Assembly (NCBI RefSeq): GCF_900103915.1
Contig: NZ_FNIG01000001.1
Location: forward strand, 372,001-436,000
Reading direction: 5' to 3'
Source of the DNA: Tenuibacillus multivorans
GTDB taxonomy: Bacteria; Bacillota; Bacilli; Bacillales; Alkalibacillaceae
DNA: 64,000 nt
Below are positions 54,501-64,000 of this stretch, in pieces. Made by a program: the position numbers and the translations under genes. The notes below the pieces were generated by a model, which saw only the letters and a program-made list of their open reading frames with translations, ran no database searches and had not been told where the DNA came from. The stretch's first letter is position 1. Each line of letters opens with the position of its first letter.

Positions 54501-54783
54501 TAACACATATGTTAACCCGAACCCACCTTCTGAAGACGAGATTAACTCAATGGAAGTCGCACGAGCTTCACAAGAAGAAAAAGAACAGCAAATTAAGCAC
54601 CTACGTGAATTCCAAGACCGTCATCAAGCTGAAGCTGAAGCGGCACTCAAACGACTCAAAGAAGTGGCCGCATCAAACGGCAACATTTTCGCAGAACTAA
54701 TGGAAACAGTTAAAGTCGCCAGTCTTGGTCAGATTACTAATGCACTATATGAAGTCGGCGGACAATATCGCCGCAATATGTAA
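51562..54783 (+). CDS. icmF: Fused isobutyryl-CoA mutase IcmF
   Basis: The 1073-residue protein is the natural fusion IcmF, an adenosylcobalamin enzyme converting isobutyryl-CoA and butyryl-CoA. The order is: B12-binding domain (residues 1-140; [13 protein letters not shown] contains the cobalt-ligand His, and YGGGGGVI the cobalamin loop), MeaI-like GTPase (about 155-410; [33 protein letters not shown], and NKFE in place of NKxD, typical of IcmF), a linker, and the mutase barrel (about 500-1073; [40 protein letters not shown]). AGGAGGATGATCTC precedes ATG 51562. Last gene of the operon. Confidence 0.96.
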   Translation: MQQDIYKVKHPVRFVTASSLFDGHDASINIMRRILQASGAEVIHLGHNRSVEEVVSAAIQEDVQGIAISSYQGGHVEYFKYMVDLLNEKGAGHIRVYGGGGGVILPREIKELHDHGVARIFSPDDGREQGLQGMINAMLEECDHPTPLDLEKDTKQVKTGDYQAIARLISHVENEEVSSEQLEELLTITRDDVPVLGITGTGGAGKSSLTDELVRRFINEIPDKKMAILSVDPTKKKTGGALLGDRIRMNAIFNDRIYMRSLATRDSKTELSQSIMDAIRVVKAADFDFIIVETSGIGQGDAEITEFTDLSMYVMTAEFGAPTQLEKIDMIDFADYIVINKFEQKGSEDAFNQVRKQYSRSRMLFHEDPDTFPVFGTIASQFNDPGTNTLFAAIVETINERYGWDEDVPFDTKIKLVEKQNLIIPPDRRQYLRDIVQTVQGYREGAKEQSELARKLYRLKGTQEEIGEVEELKQMIDQYEKQLEPANKKKLEQFDELKETYTQDELTYKVRDKEFTVELNTESISGLKVPKVALPKYQDWGDRLYWILMENVPGSFPFTAGVFPFKRKGEDPTRQFAGEGTPERTNRRFHYLSKNEPAKRLSTAFDSVTLYGEDPDERPDIFGKVGESGVSICTLDDMKKLYDGFDLIDPMTSVSMTINGPAPIILAMYFNTAIDQQVNKFKEENGREPNAEEYELLKDETISVVRGTVQADILKEDQGQNTCIFSTEFALRMMGDIQEYFIDREVRNYYSVSISGYHIAEAGANPISQLAFTLANGFTYVEYYLSRGMDINKFAPNLSFFFSNGLDPEYTVIGRVARRIWSVVMRDKYGANERSQKLKYHIQTSGRSLHAQEVDFNDIRTTLQALIAIQDNTNSLHTNAYDEAITTPTEESVRRAMAIQMIINKEFGLIKNENSLQGSFILEELTDLVEDAVLQEFERINDRGGVLGAMERQYQRGKIQEESLYYEGKKHSGELPIVGVNTYVNPNPPSEDEINSMEVARASQEEKEQQIKHLREFQDRHQAEAEAALKRLKEVAASNGNIFAELMETVKVASLGQITNALYEVGGQYRRNM

Positions 54784-54787
54784 AAGG

Positions 54788-54828
54788 AAGTCTTCGCGAA
54801 GCCTCAAGGCTCGCGAAGACTTTTTTCA
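54788..54828 (+). terminator. Terminator of the acyl-CoA operon
   Basis: AAGTCTTCGCGA (54788-54799) pairs with TCGCGAAGACTT (54811-54822), extended by GCC/GGC around a TCAA loop, followed by TTTT. Confidence 0.93.
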
Positions 54829-54844
54829 CCCTATAAATAGCAAC

Positions 54845-55054
54845 TATTGCCCAATGAGGTGAGCTGAATCCCCAAAGATGAGAGGTTTTTCCCCAATAAG
54901 GCGTGCTGAATCCCCAAAGATGAGAGGTTTTTCCCCAATAAGGCGTGCTGAATCCCCAATGGCGAGTGCTTTTCGCCCAATGCAGCACGATAATTCCCCA
55001 TTGAACCCATCTTATTCCCCAATAAATCATCACGAATCCTCAATCCATCCACTA
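54845..55054. repeat. 21-bp-period array, CCCCAATGA core type, ten units in perfect register
   Basis: Units start at 54845, 54866, 54887, 54908, 54929, 54950, 54971, 54992, 55013 and 55034, every step exactly 21 bp. The conserved part is GAATCCCCAATGA with variants CCCCAAAGA, CGCCCAATG and CCCCATTGA. Units 2-3 (54866-54907) and 4-5 (54908-54949) are identical 42-bp copies. It lies between the icmF terminator and the rpoE promoter. The same core forms the array at 21327. Confidence 0.87.
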
Positions 55055-55228
55055 AACCCGCAACAAAATGAATAACCGACCAACTATTTGGCAACAATTG
55101 AACACGGTACACAAAGATTGTCGAGCAACAATACCCCTCTTGTATTGACTAATGGTTGTGGTATTCTGTAAACTAGAAAAATAGCAATAATATGGTACCG
55201 AATGTTCTCGGGTAAAGGAGTGCTGGAA

Positions 55229-55723
55229 GTGACGTTGGAAAAATACTCAAAGGAAGATATCCAAGAAGTTTCAATGGTTCAAATTGCATACGACATTTTA
55301 TCTGAAGAAAAAAAGGCGATGAACTTCAATGAGGTTTTCGATCTTATTGCCGAGGCGAAAGAATATACACAGGAAGAAAAGGAAAAATACATCGTTCAAT
55401 TTTATACAGATCTAAACATTGATGGTCGCTTCATGTCTGTTGGTTCAAACATCTGGGGCTTAAAGGATTGGTATCCGTTTGATCAACAAGAAGATGATAC
55501 GATTTCATTTAATGAAGAAGCACCTAAGAAAAAGAAAAAGAAGAAAAAGAATAAGAAAAAAGATGATGAAGCCATTCATGAGGACGATTTCGTTGATGAA
55601 GTGACAGGTGAAGGTGAAAACGTTGACGACGAAGAAAATGATGAAGAAGATTTATTTCATGATGAACTAAATGACGAAGAACCAGAAGAAGATACGGATG
55701 AATATAGAAGTGAAGAATTATAA
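55229..55723 (+). CDS. rpoE: RNA polymerase delta subunit
   Basis: The 164-residue protein has the folded N-terminal domain of RpoE (residues 1-90, ending VGSNIWGLKDWYPFDQQED). A lysine tract (KKKKKKKKNKKK, about residues 100-111) and a disordered, strongly acidic C-terminus (EDDF, ENDEEDLFHDELNDEE) follow, the usual delta-subunit plan. Delta promotes recycling of RNA polymerase and sensitivity to initiating NTPs. GTG 55229 is 8 nt after AAAGGAG. The promoter TTGACT (near 55146) with TAAACT lies upstream. The gene precedes pyrG as in B. subtilis. Confidence 0.92.
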   Translation: MTLEKYSKEDIQEVSMVQIAYDILSEEKKAMNFNEVFDLIAEAKEYTQEEKEKYIVQFYTDLNIDGRFMSVGSNIWGLKDWYPFDQQEDDTISFNEEAPKKKKKKKKNKKKDDEAIHEDDFVDEVTGEGENVDDEENDEEDLFHDELNDEEPEEDTDEYRSEEL

Positions 55724-55729
55724 TTTACC

Positions 55730-55815
55730 TTGACTTCTTTCTAGGAAAACATTAATATTCTATGTGGGCTCTCAAAAAAATACAAGCTCCCGACATTGTT
55801 CGGGGGCTTTTTTTA
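55730..55815 (+). promoter_or_regulatory. pyrG promoter and CTP-responsive attenuator leader
   Basis: TTGACT (55730-55735) and TAATAT (55753-55758) are 17 bp apart, placing the start at GGGCTC (55766-55771). A terminator follows: AGCTCCCGA (55785-55793) with TCGGGGGCT (55800-55808) and a long T run. In B. subtilis, low CTP makes polymerase add extra G residues at the GGGC start, and these pair with the CUCCC strand to prevent termination. All of those elements are visible here. Confidence 0.85.
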
Positions 55816-55895
55816 TTTTTATACAATTTAATTGACTTATAAGGAAAAACTAATGACAAACTCCCTCAAATAGATCTAACAGAAAGGCAGGATAA

Positions 55896-57497
<1,602 letters not shown>

Positions 57498-57514
57498 TCT
57501 AAATGGAATATTTT

Positions 57515-57521
57515 TTCGACA
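57515..57521 (-). promoter_or_regulatory. Spo0A box upstream of spo0F
   Basis: TTCGACA (57515-57521) reads TGTCGAA on the minus strand, the consensus 0A box bound by Spo0A~P. B. subtilis spo0F is likewise controlled by Spo0A. The 7-mer is short, so chance cannot be excluded. Confidence 0.5.
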
Positions 57522-57605
57522 AAATATCTTATTGAATCTCCCCTATTTTTTGGTAAAGTTGAATTAGACGACTTATAAGAACGTCTAAAAATAGAGGGGG
57601 ATATA

Positions 57606-57986
57606 ATGAATAAGGGTGAAATTTATGTGGTGGATGATGAGGCGGGAATTCGGTTATTACTTTCCGAGATTATCGGACAAGAAGGTTTTGAGTTAAAAAC
57701 TTTCGAACGTCCGGATATCGCCCTAAACGAAGCATTAGATAACCCACCAAAATTGATATTTTTAGACTATTTAATGGAGTCCATTCGTGGTGATCAATTT
57801 ATAAAACAATTGAAAGAAGCTCATGTTGATGTTCCCGTTGTTCTTATGAGCGGTATGGCAAGTCAGGAGCTAAAGGAAACACTAAACGAGTTAGACATTT
57901 GTCATATATTAGAAAAACCATTCTCTGTAAGCGATGTAAAGCGGATTATAAATGGCGTAATAGGAGTGAATGAGTCAGGCGTATAG
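57606..57986 (+). CDS. spo0F: Sporulation response regulator Spo0F
   Basis: The 126-residue single-domain receiver has the acidic pair Asp10-Asp11, phosphorylatable Asp54 (LIFLDYLM), Ser82 in place of Thr82, and Lys104 (LEKPF), all at B. subtilis Spo0F numbering. It lies between pyrG and fbaA, as spo0F does. Spo0F passes phosphate from sporulation kinases to Spo0B. The loop after Asp54 is unusual: YLMESIRGD rather than the MKIPGMDG of typical Spo0F. Glu12 replaces Gln12. Orthology rests mostly on position and invariant residues. Confidence 0.82.
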   Translation: MNKGEIYVVDDEAGIRLLLSEIIGQEGFELKTFERPDIALNEALDNPPKLIFLDYLMESIRGDQFIKQLKEAHVDVPVVLMSGMASQELKETLNELDICHILEKPFSVSDVKRIINGVIGVNESGV

Positions 57987-58054
57987 TTGCGAATTCGTGG
58001 TGCAGTTGGTATGCTATAATTAGTGATTAGAAACGTCAAAAGGAGGAACCAGTT

Positions 58055-58918
58055 GTGCCATTAGTTTCGATGAGAGAAATGCTCAATAAAGGAAAAGATG
58101 AAGGCTATGCAGTTGGCCAATTTAATATGAATAATATGGAATATGTTCAAGCGATTTTACAAGCTGCTGAGGAAGAGCAGTCCCCTGTTATTATAGGAGT
58201 TTCGGAGGGGGCAGCTAAGTACTGTGGTGGCTTTAATGTGGCGGTCGCCATGATCAAATCGTTAATGGACTCGTATCATACAACCGTACCTGTAGCAATT
58301 CATTTAGACCACGGTTCAAGCTTTGAAAAATGCGCTGAAGCGATTCACGCAGGTTTTACTTCAGTCATGATTGATGGATCACACATGCCATTAGAAGATA
58401 ATATCGCTTTAACTCAAAAAGTTGTAGAGTTAGCTCATCTTCATGGTGTATCTGTTGAAGCAGAGCTAGGTCGTATTGGTGGGCAGGAAGACGAAGTGAT
58501 TGTAGAAGATGCTGAGGCAGCCTATGCTATCCCGTCTGAATGTGATCAGTTAGTGCGTGAAACGAACGTTGATTGCTTTGCGCCAGCATTAGGCTCTGTT
58601 CACGGGCCATATAAAGGCGAACCGAACCTAGGCTTCGACCGTATGGAAGAAGTTCAAAAGCTTACGGGCGTACCATTAGTACTACATGGCGGAACTGGTA
58701 TCCCAACAAAAGATATACAACATGCGATTTCTTTAGGAACAGCTAAAATCAATGTCAATACGGAAAATCAAATCGCGCAAGCAAAAGTTGTGCGTCAAGT
58801 TTTAGATGAAAAACCTGAGCTTTACGATCCAAGAAAATATTTAGGACCAAGTCGCGACAAAATTAAAGAAACCGTCATCGGTAAAATGCGCGAATTTGGT
58901 TCTTCGCAAAAAGCATAA
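58055..58918 (+). CDS. fbaA: Fructose-bisphosphate aldolase, class II
   Basis: The 287-residue Zn-dependent aldolase cleaves fructose-1,6-bisphosphate in glycolysis and acts in reverse in gluconeogenesis. Motifs are [20 protein letters not shown] (Zn-binding His and catalytic Asp near residues 80-85), [24 protein letters not shown] and [12 protein letters not shown] 58055 follows AAAGGAGG. It is part of the fbaA-tal-murAB-glpX run, with a hairpin after it. Confidence 0.95.
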   Translation: MPLVSMREMLNKGKDEGYAVGQFNMNNMEYVQAILQAAEEEQSPVIIGVSEGAAKYCGGFNVAVAMIKSLMDSYHTTVPVAIHLDHGSSFEKCAEAIHAGFTSVMIDGSHMPLEDNIALTQKVVELAHLHGVSVEAELGRIGGQEDEVIVEDAEAAYAIPSECDQLVRETNVDCFAPALGSVHGPYKGEPNLGFDRMEEVQKLTGVPLVLHGGTGIPTKDIQHAISLGTAKINVNTENQIAQAKVVRQVLDEKPELYDPRKYLGPSRDKIKETVIGKMREFGSSQKA

Positions 58919-58933
58919 TGTTAATATGAAAGT

Positions 58934-58966
58934 GGCTAATCCATGTTGGTTTGGATTGGCCTTTTC
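58934..58966 (+). terminator. Hairpin between fbaA and tal
   Basis: GGCTAATCCA (58934-58943) pairs with TGGATTGGCC (58952-58961), followed by TTTT. Partial read-through into tal is likely. Confidence 0.75.
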
Positions 58967-58993
58967 GTATTTCTATCTATAGGAGGAAATAGC

Positions 58994-59641
58994 ATGAAGT
59001 TTTTTATTGATACAGCGAATATTGATGATATCAAAGAAGCCCACAGTCTAGGGATTCTAGCTGGGGTGACGACTAATCCATCCTTAGTCGCAAAAGAAAA
59101 CGTATCGTTCCATGATCGGTTAAAAGAAATAACACAAGTTGTCACAGAAGGCTCTGTCAGCGCCGAAGTTATTTCAGAGGATTCAGAGGGTATGTTAAAG
59201 GAAGCCGAGGAACTCGCTACGATTGCACCGAATATTACGATTAAGCTTCCGATGACGATAGAAGGCTTAAAAGCGTGTAAAATTTTAACCGATAAAGGGG
59301 TAAAAACGAATGTTACCCTCATTTTCTCGGCTAACCAAGCATTGCTAGCGGCACGTGCGGGTGCCACGTATGTATCACCGTTTTTAGGTCGTTTAGATGA
59401 TATTGGTCAAAACGGTATGAACTTAATTTCGGAGATTTCCGCTATCTTTGACCAACACGATATTGAATCCGAAATTATTGCGGCAAGCATTCGTCATCCG
59501 ATGCACGTAACAGAAGCCGCTTTACACGGGGCACATATCGCTACCATTCCGTTTAAAGTGATCAAGCAGCTCGTGCAACACCCATTAACAGATAAAGGGA
59601 TTGAAAAGTTCCTAGCTGATTGGGAGCAAGCAAACCAGTAA
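58994..59641 (+). CDS. tal: Transaldolase (TalC / fructose-6-phosphate aldolase-like)
   Basis: The 215-residue enzyme starts [20 protein letters not shown] and contains [12 protein letters not shown] and the Schiff-base Lys in [12 protein letters not shown] near residue 84. It is the short transaldolase type of the pentose phosphate pathway (B. subtilis YwjH). ATG 58994 follows TAGGAGG; upstream in-frame codons overlap the preceding hairpin. Confidence 0.95.
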   Translation: MKFFIDTANIDDIKEAHSLGILAGVTTNPSLVAKENVSFHDRLKEITQVVTEGSVSAEVISEDSEGMLKEAEELATIAPNITIKLPMTIEGLKACKILTDKGVKTNVTLIFSANQALLAARAGATYVSPFLGRLDDIGQNGMNLISEISAIFDQHDIESEIIAASIRHPMHVTEAALHGAHIATIPFKVIKQLVQHPLTDKGIEKFLADWEQANQ

Positions 59642-59730
59642 TTCTGTCAACGTTTTGACACAATTTATAAAGCATGATTTCAAACGATTCACACATACTA
59701 AAGATAGAATAATTTAAGAGGAGTATTATC

Positions 59731-61017
59731 ATGGAAAAATTACTCATCGAAGGAGGCCACACACTTCGTGGAACTGTCCGCGTTAGTGGTGCGAAAAACA
59801 GTGCTGTCGCATTACTGCCAGCAACGATCTTAGCTGAGGGCGAAGTGACGTTAGAAGGTCTTCCGGATATCTCAGACATTGAAATATTAAATGGCTTACT
59901 AGAAGACATCGGTGGTCAAGTCGAACAGGACGGTGAAAATATCACGATTGATTCTTCCGATATGGTATCGATGCCACTACCAAACGGTCGAGTCAAACAA
60001 TTGCGAGCCTCTTATTATTTCATGGGGGCAATGCTTGGACGATTTAAAAAAGCCGTAATTGGTATGCCAGGTGGCTGTAATTTAGGTCCGCGCCCGATTG
60101 ATCAGCATATTAAAGGTTTTGAAGCGCTTGGTGCTCAGGTAACGAACGAGCAGGGTGCGATTTATCTACGTGCTGATGAATTAATAGGTACCAAAATTTA
60201 TCTCGACGTCGTTAGTGTTGGCGCAACGATTAATATTATGCTTGCGGCTGTAAAGGCTAAGGGGAAAACGGTCATTGAAAACGCTGCGAAAGAGCCTGAG
60301 ATTATCGATGTCGCAACACTTCTGAACAGTATGGGCGCAAACATTAAAGGGGCTGGAACAGACGTTATTCGGATTGAAGGGGCTGACCAATTAACAGGAT
60401 GCCGCCACACGATTATTCCAGACCGAATTGAAGCGGGTACTTATACGATTATTGCAGCTTCAAAAGGAGATGAAGTCGTAATCGATAATGTGATTCCGAT
60501 TCACCTCGAGTCCTTGACGGCAAAGCTTCGTGAAATGGGCGTGAAAATTGTCGCTGAAGACGATCGCTTAATAGTTTCAAGCGATAAAACATTATCCAGT
60601 GTCGATATCAAAACCTTAGTATATCCAGGTTTTGCCACTGATTTACAGCAGCCGTTTACATCGTTACTCACTCAAGCTACCGGAACAAGTATCGTAACAG
60701 ATACGATTTATCAAGCCCGCTTTAAGCATGTCGATGAACTACGCCGGATGAATGCGAGCATTAAGGTTGAAGGAAGCTCAGCCGTTGTAACCGGCCCAGC
60801 ACCACTCCAAGGCGCCAAGGTCAAAGCCAGTGATTTAAGAGCAGGTGCTTCCTTGGTAGTCGCAGGATTAATGGCCAATGGTGTCACTGAAATCGTCGGT
60901 GTTGAGCACATCGATCGTGGCTATGAACATTTAACGGATAAATTGAAAAACTTAGGTGCCAAAATATGGCGTGAAGATTTAGAGGAAGAAGAGATTAAAC
61001 AATACCAAAATTCTTAA
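59731..61017 (+). CDS. murAB: UDP-N-acetylglucosamine 1-carboxyvinyltransferase (MurA2)
   Basis: The 428-residue enzyme catalyses the first committed step of peptidoglycan precursor synthesis, transferring enolpyruvate from PEP to UDP-GlcNAc. It has [19 protein letters not shown] at residue 15 (catalytic Lys), [19 protein letters not shown] with the fosfomycin-target Cys near residue 115, and [11 protein letters not shown] near residue 300. Its location between tal and glpX identifies the second MurA copy of Bacilli (MurAB/MurZ). Confidence 0.94.
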   Translation: MEKLLIEGGHTLRGTVRVSGAKNSAVALLPATILAEGEVTLEGLPDISDIEILNGLLEDIGGQVEQDGENITIDSSDMVSMPLPNGRVKQLRASYYFMGAMLGRFKKAVIGMPGGCNLGPRPIDQHIKGFEALGAQVTNEQGAIYLRADELIGTKIYLDVVSVGATINIMLAAVKAKGKTVIENAAKEPEIIDVATLLNSMGANIKGAGTDVIRIEGADQLTGCRHTIIPDRIEAGTYTIIAASKGDEVVIDNVIPIHLESLTAKLREMGVKIVAEDDRLIVSSDKTLSSVDIKTLVYPGFATDLQQPFTSLLTQATGTSIVTDTIYQARFKHVDELRRMNASIKVEGSSAVVTGPAPLQGAKVKASDLRAGASLVVAGLMANGVTEIVGVEHIDRGYEHLTDKLKNLGAKIWREDLEEEEIKQYQNS

Positions 61018-61045
61018 AAGGTTTTAGGGGAGGAGCACTGAAGCA

Positions 61046-62014
61046 ATGGAAAGAAGTCTATCAATGGAAATCGTGCGTGTGACAGAGGCAGCGGCCTTAT
61101 CTTCAGCTCGTTGGATGGGACGAGGCAAAAAAGAAGAAGCTGACGATGCAGCCACTGAAGCGATGCGTACCGTATTTGACACGATCCCAATGGAAGGAAC
61201 AGTCGTTATCGGAGAAGGTGAACGTGACGAAGCTCCGATGTTATACATAGGTGAAGAACTCGGTACCCGCTCTGGTCCGGAAGTCGATATTGCAGTTGAT
61301 CCTGTGGAAGGGACCAATATTGTAGCAGAAGGTTCGTGGAACGCATTAGCTGTGGTGGCTATTGCCGATCGTGGCAAAATGCTTCATGCACCAGACATGT
61401 ATATGCAAAAAGTCGCTGTTGGCCCAGAAGCTGTCGGTAAGATTGATTTGAATGCATCCGTGACCGAGAATTTAAAAGCCGTTGCTGAAGCTAAAGGTAA
61501 AGACGTAGAAGACGTCGTTGCCGTTGTCTTAAACCGCCCACGACACCAAGAAATTATTGATGAAATTCGTGCAGCCGGTGCTCGTATTAAGCTCATTCCT
61601 GAAGGGGACGTCGCAGGCGCGATCAACACCGCCTTCGACCACACTGGCTTAGATATTTTATTCGGTGAAGGCGGCGCACCAGAAGGCGTGTTAGCCGCTG
61701 TCGGATTAAAATGCCTCGGCGGTGAAATCCAAGGCCGCTTAAAGCCGAAAAACGACGAACAAATCGAACGCTGCCACCGAATGGGAATTACCGATGTCGA
61801 CAAAGTGTTAAAAATGGAAGACCTTTGCGGTGGTGACGATGCCATTTTTGCCGCAACAGGCATTACAGACGGTGAACTTCTAAAAGGCGTTCAATTTAAA
61901 GGCAGCAAAGCTACAACCGAAACGATCGTTATGCGTGCCAAATCAGGTACGGTCCGTTTCATCGATGGCAAGCACAGCCTAAATAAAAAACCAGACTTAG
62001 TCATTAAAGAATAG
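61046..62014 (+). CDS. glpX: Fructose-1,6-bisphosphatase, class II (GlpX)
   Basis: The 322-residue enzyme hydrolyses fructose-1,6-bisphosphate in gluconeogenesis. Motifs of the Li+-sensitive phosphatase superfamily are [20 protein letters not shown] near residue 53 and [17 protein letters not shown] near residue 78, which bind metal, and [13 protein letters not shown]. It corresponds to B. subtilis YwjI/GlpX and has the same neighbours. ATG 61046 has a GGGGAGGAGC site about 10 nt upstream. A strong terminator follows. Confidence 0.95.
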   Translation: MERSLSMEIVRVTEAAALSSARWMGRGKKEEADDAATEAMRTVFDTIPMEGTVVIGEGERDEAPMLYIGEELGTRSGPEVDIAVDPVEGTNIVAEGSWNALAVVAIADRGKMLHAPDMYMQKVAVGPEAVGKIDLNASVTENLKAVAEAKGKDVEDVVAVVLNRPRHQEIIDEIRAAGARIKLIPEGDVAGAINTAFDHTGLDILFGEGGAPEGVLAAVGLKCLGGEIQGRLKPKNDEQIERCHRMGITDVDKVLKMEDLCGGDDAIFAATGITDGELLKGVQFKGSKATTETIVMRAKSGTVRFIDGKHSLNKKPDLVIKE

Positions 62015-62017
62015 AGG

Positions 62018-62050
62018 AAAACTGGCGCTCGCGCCAGTTTTTTCTTTTTT
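62018..62050 (+). terminator. Terminator of glpX
   Basis: AAAACTGGCGC (62018-62028) pairs perfectly with GCGCCAGTTTT (62031-62041), followed by TTTCTTTTTT. Confidence 0.93.
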
Positions 62051-62152
62051 CTCAATGGTTGTTGAGTTGCTCTCAATAATCGTTCAATATTACTCAAAGT
62101 CCACAGAATAGTTCTCAATCTGAACCATATTTATCTCATATTCAGCTAGCAA
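62048..62152. repeat. 21-bp-period array, TTCTCAAT core type
   Basis: Five units start at 62048, 62069, 62090, 62111 and 62132, exactly 21 bp apart. The conserved part is GTTCTCAAT (variants CTCTCAAT, TACTCAAAG, ATCTCATA). The remaining 12 bases of each unit vary. It starts within the T run of the glpX terminator. The core matches that of the array at 23941. Confidence 0.8.
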
Positions 62153-62357
62153 CATTCCTACAATAATCCGGCTCACTCAAACATTTTTCCAAATAAACTT
62201 GCTTGTTCGACTTAAAAAGGATAAAATAAAGGAGCAACCCAACCTCAAGTGTTTCCTTTTCTCACTTCATGGACAATCCAGAACCAATCCAATTATGTTT
62301 TACAAAATCCATCAAGGATGTTAAGAAACAAATAAATATTAAAAGAGTGGTGTTTTT

Positions 62358-63641
62358 GTGGCTGTAGAGACATTAACGATTGCAGAATTAGAAACGAAGA
62401 CGCTTAAGGATCTGTATGCCTTAGCACGTGATTATGGCGTTTCTTACTATGCAAAATTAAATAAAAAAGAATTAATTTTTGCGATTTTAAAAGCGCAGGC
62501 TGAAAAAGACGGCAAAATGTTCGTCGACGGTGTTTTAGAAATCATTCAGAACGAAGGATTTGGCTTCCTGCGTCCGATTAATTATGCGCCAAGTCCAGAG
62601 GATATCTACATATCCGCCTCGCAAATTCGTCGTTTTGATTTGAGAAATGGGGATTTGGTGTCGGGTAAGGCACGTCCACCGAAGGAAAATGAACGTTACT
62701 TTGGTCTGCTGCATGTTGACGCGGTAAACGGGGATGACCCGGAGAATGCGAAGGAACGCATTCACTTCCCAGGGTTAACAGCGCTTTATCCTGACCGTAA
62801 AATGAATCTTGAGACGAAGAGTAACGTTCTATCGACGAGAATCATTGATATGATGTCGCCAGTCGGTTTTGGTCAACGTGGTTTAATCGTAGCACCTCCT
62901 AAAGCGGGTAAAACGATGATTTTAAAGCAGGCTGCGAATAGTATTACGCAAAATCATCCAGATGCGAAGCTGATCATTCTACTAATCGATGAGCGTCCGG
63001 AAGAGGTTACGGATATTGAGCGTTCAGTTGATGATAATGTCGATGTTGTCAGCTCAACATTCGATGAGGTACCGGAAAATCATATTAAAGTGTCCGAGCT
63101 TGTGCTAGAACGTGCGATGCGTCTTGTTGAACATAAGCAGGACGTCGTGATATTGCTCGATAGTATTACGCGTTTGGCGCGCGCTTATAACCTTGTCATT
63201 CCACCAAGTGGCCGTACATTATCAGGTGGTATTGACCCGGCTTCTTTCCACCGTCCGAAGCGATTCTTCGGGGCTGCGCGTAATATCGAAGAGGGTGGAA
63301 GCTTAACGATTTTATCGACAGCTCTAGTCGATACAGGCTCGCGTATGGATGACGTCATTTACGAAGAATTCAAGGGTACAGGGAACATGGAGCTACACCT
63401 TGACCGCAGCATGGCCGAGCGCCGTATCTTCCCTGCGATTGATGTACTTCGCTCAGGAACACGTAAAGAAGAATTACTACTGCCAAAAGAGCAGCTTGAT
63501 AAAATGTGGGCAATCCGCAAAACGATGCAGGATCAACACGATTTCTTGGAACGTTTCCTACGTCGTCTACGTCAGTCGAAAACGAACGACGAGTTTTTCA
63601 AAATTATGGATGATGAAATGCGTGGCTCCTCACGAAAGTAG
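62358..63641 (+). CDS. rho: Transcription termination factor Rho
   Basis: The 427-residue hexameric RNA helicase has the N-terminal Rho domain ([20 protein letters not shown]), an RNA-binding cold-shock-like domain ([16 protein letters not shown]), Walker [16 protein letters not shown] near residue 180, Walker [18 protein letters not shown], and the R-loop [20 protein letters not shown]. It ends untranslated RNA synthesis. GTG 62358 has GAGTGGTG upstream. The 200-bp leader after the 21-bp array shows no clear hairpin. Confidence 0.96.
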   Translation: MAVETLTIAELETKTLKDLYALARDYGVSYYAKLNKKELIFAILKAQAEKDGKMFVDGVLEIIQNEGFGFLRPINYAPSPEDIYISASQIRRFDLRNGDLVSGKARPPKENERYFGLLHVDAVNGDDPENAKERIHFPGLTALYPDRKMNLETKSNVLSTRIIDMMSPVGFGQRGLIVAPPKAGKTMILKQAANSITQNHPDAKLIILLIDERPEEVTDIERSVDDNVDVVSSTFDEVPENHIKVSELVLERAMRLVEHKQDVVILLDSITRLARAYNLVIPPSGRTLSGGIDPASFHRPKRFFGAARNIEEGGSLTILSTALVDTGSRMDDVIYEEFKGTGNMELHLDRSMAERRIFPAIDVLRSGTRKEELLLPKEQLDKMWAIRKTMQDQHDFLERFLRRLRQSKTNDEFFKIMDDEMRGSSRK

Positions 63642-63654
63642 GGCGAAAAACTTC

Positions 63655-63683
63655 TTGCAAAAAATGAAGCAAGTTGATATAAT
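63655..63683 (+). promoter_or_regulatory. Promoter and leader region of rpmE2
   Basis: TTGCAA (63655-63660) and TATAAT (63678-63683) are 17 bp apart. The leader of about 85 nt before the L31 gene holds a hairpin, CCGTC AAG GACGG (63711-63723), and could be an autoregulatory L31 leader, which is known in Firmicutes. Confidence 0.65.
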
Positions 63684-63773
63684 CTCTCTGTATGAAAAGA
63701 ATGTGGATTCCCGTCAAGGACGGTTAAATTAACTCTGTTTCCAAAGGATTCAGGGCAAGAAGGAGTGTATAGC

Positions 63774-64000
63774 ATGAAGAATGAAATCCATCCAGAATAT
63801 CGTAAAGTTGTATTCTTAGATACAAGCTCTGATTTCAAATTTCTAAGCGGTTCTACATTAGATTCTGATGAAACAATCGAATGGGAAGACGGTAACACGT
63901 ACCCATTAATCCGTGTTGAAATCAGTTCAGCTTCTCACCCGTTCTACACAGGTAAGCAAAAAGCTGACAAAGTTGGTGGCCGTGTAGACCGATTCAAGAA
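63774..64000 (+). CDS. rpmE2: 50S ribosomal protein L31 type B, 3' end beyond the window
   Basis: ATG 63774 follows GAAGGAG and opens a frame to the window edge: about 75 residues beginning [20 protein letters not shown] and reaching [20 protein letters not shown]. It lacks the CxxC zinc ribbon Cys residues of type A L31 and has the [16 protein letters not shown] insert typical of type B (YtiA-like). The position after rho is that of an L31 gene in most Bacilli. The last few residues are outside the window. Confidence 0.93.
   Translation, partial: MKNEIHPEYRKVVFLDTSSDFKFLSGSTLDSDETIEWEDGNTYPLIRVEISSASHPFYTGKQKADKVGGRVDRFK

Noticed and set aside
54737-55112. Overlapping open frames with 7-residue repeats (WGFSTP / LGIQ / RGFSPI types) in the array region
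   Set aside because: A 21-bp period is divisible by three, so stop-free units give long open frames in several frames and on both strands at once. No ribosome binding site supports any of them.
55520-55570. Lysine tract in RpoE as a frameshift or assembly error
   Set aside because: A lysine-rich stretch before the acidic tail is a normal feature of the delta subunit, and the frame continues correctly to the end.

Overview
The window is a chromosomal stretch of a low-GC, endospore-forming, probably halophilic or alkaliphilic member of the Bacillaceae. Gene order follows the Bacillus subtilis ywd-ywf-ywg-ywh-ywi-ywj-rho neighbourhood with local insertions: ywdI-ywdK, ywhD, pbpG, ywiB-argS, cwlJ-gerQ, hemQ-lipL, ywfO-ywgA, a ywjE/ywjF pair, then rpoE-pyrG-spo0F-fbaA-tal-murAB-glpX-rho-rpmE. 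Sporulation capacity is indicated by gerQ, cwlJ and spo0F. Secreted lipoproteins with long acidic linkers, plus Na+-coupled transporters and an Na+/H+ antiporter, suggest a salty habitat. No rRNA, tRNA, insertion sequence, prophage or CRISPR array was found.

Layout. 1-8 kb: edge of a glutamate-synthase-like gene, an Na+/H+ antiporter, a complete TRAP transporter (dctQ-dctM-dctP; dctP appears to start with ATT), then a Mn2+-type yybP-ykoY riboswitch controlling a TerC exporter. 8-16 kb: a P-loop ATPase, a cystine transporter, an M29 aminopeptidase, an HTH-TPR regulator with an adjacent 42-residue ORF, and an NSS sodium symporter. 16-34 kb: conserved housekeeping and sporulation genes, pbuG with a PurR-like operator, cardiolipin synthase, and the YwjF iron-sulfur oxidoreductase under a TetR-type operator. 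34-41 kb: a five-gene peptide ABC transporter with an upstream CodY-like box. 42-45 kb: a GntR(YtrA)-ABC exporter operon with a perfect inverted-repeat operator. 45-55 kb: an acyl-CoA catabolic operon (thiolase, hydroxyacyl-CoA dehydrogenase, two acyl-CoA dehydrogenases, MeaB, TetR regulator, fused isobutyryl-CoA mutase IcmF), whose promoter region carries a TetR-like palindrome and a cre-like site. 55-64 kb: rpoE to rpmE, including a pyrG leader with the hallmarks of CTP-sensing reiterative-transcription attenuation.

The most unusual content is noncoding. (1) Seven intergenic arrays, each built of units almost exactly 21 bp long with a conserved core of about 10 bp and a variable remainder. 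Cores differ between arrays, but two core types recur at loci about 33-38 kb apart. I know of no named family that matches. (2) Four copies of a 210-340 bp structured intergenic repeat, bounded in the best copy by inverted ends (AGGCTGTTTTCGTA / TACGAAAAGAGCCT), in short and long versions. These two classes of repeat account for most of the long gene-free stretches; the main exceptions are 3118-3435 and 34210-34794.
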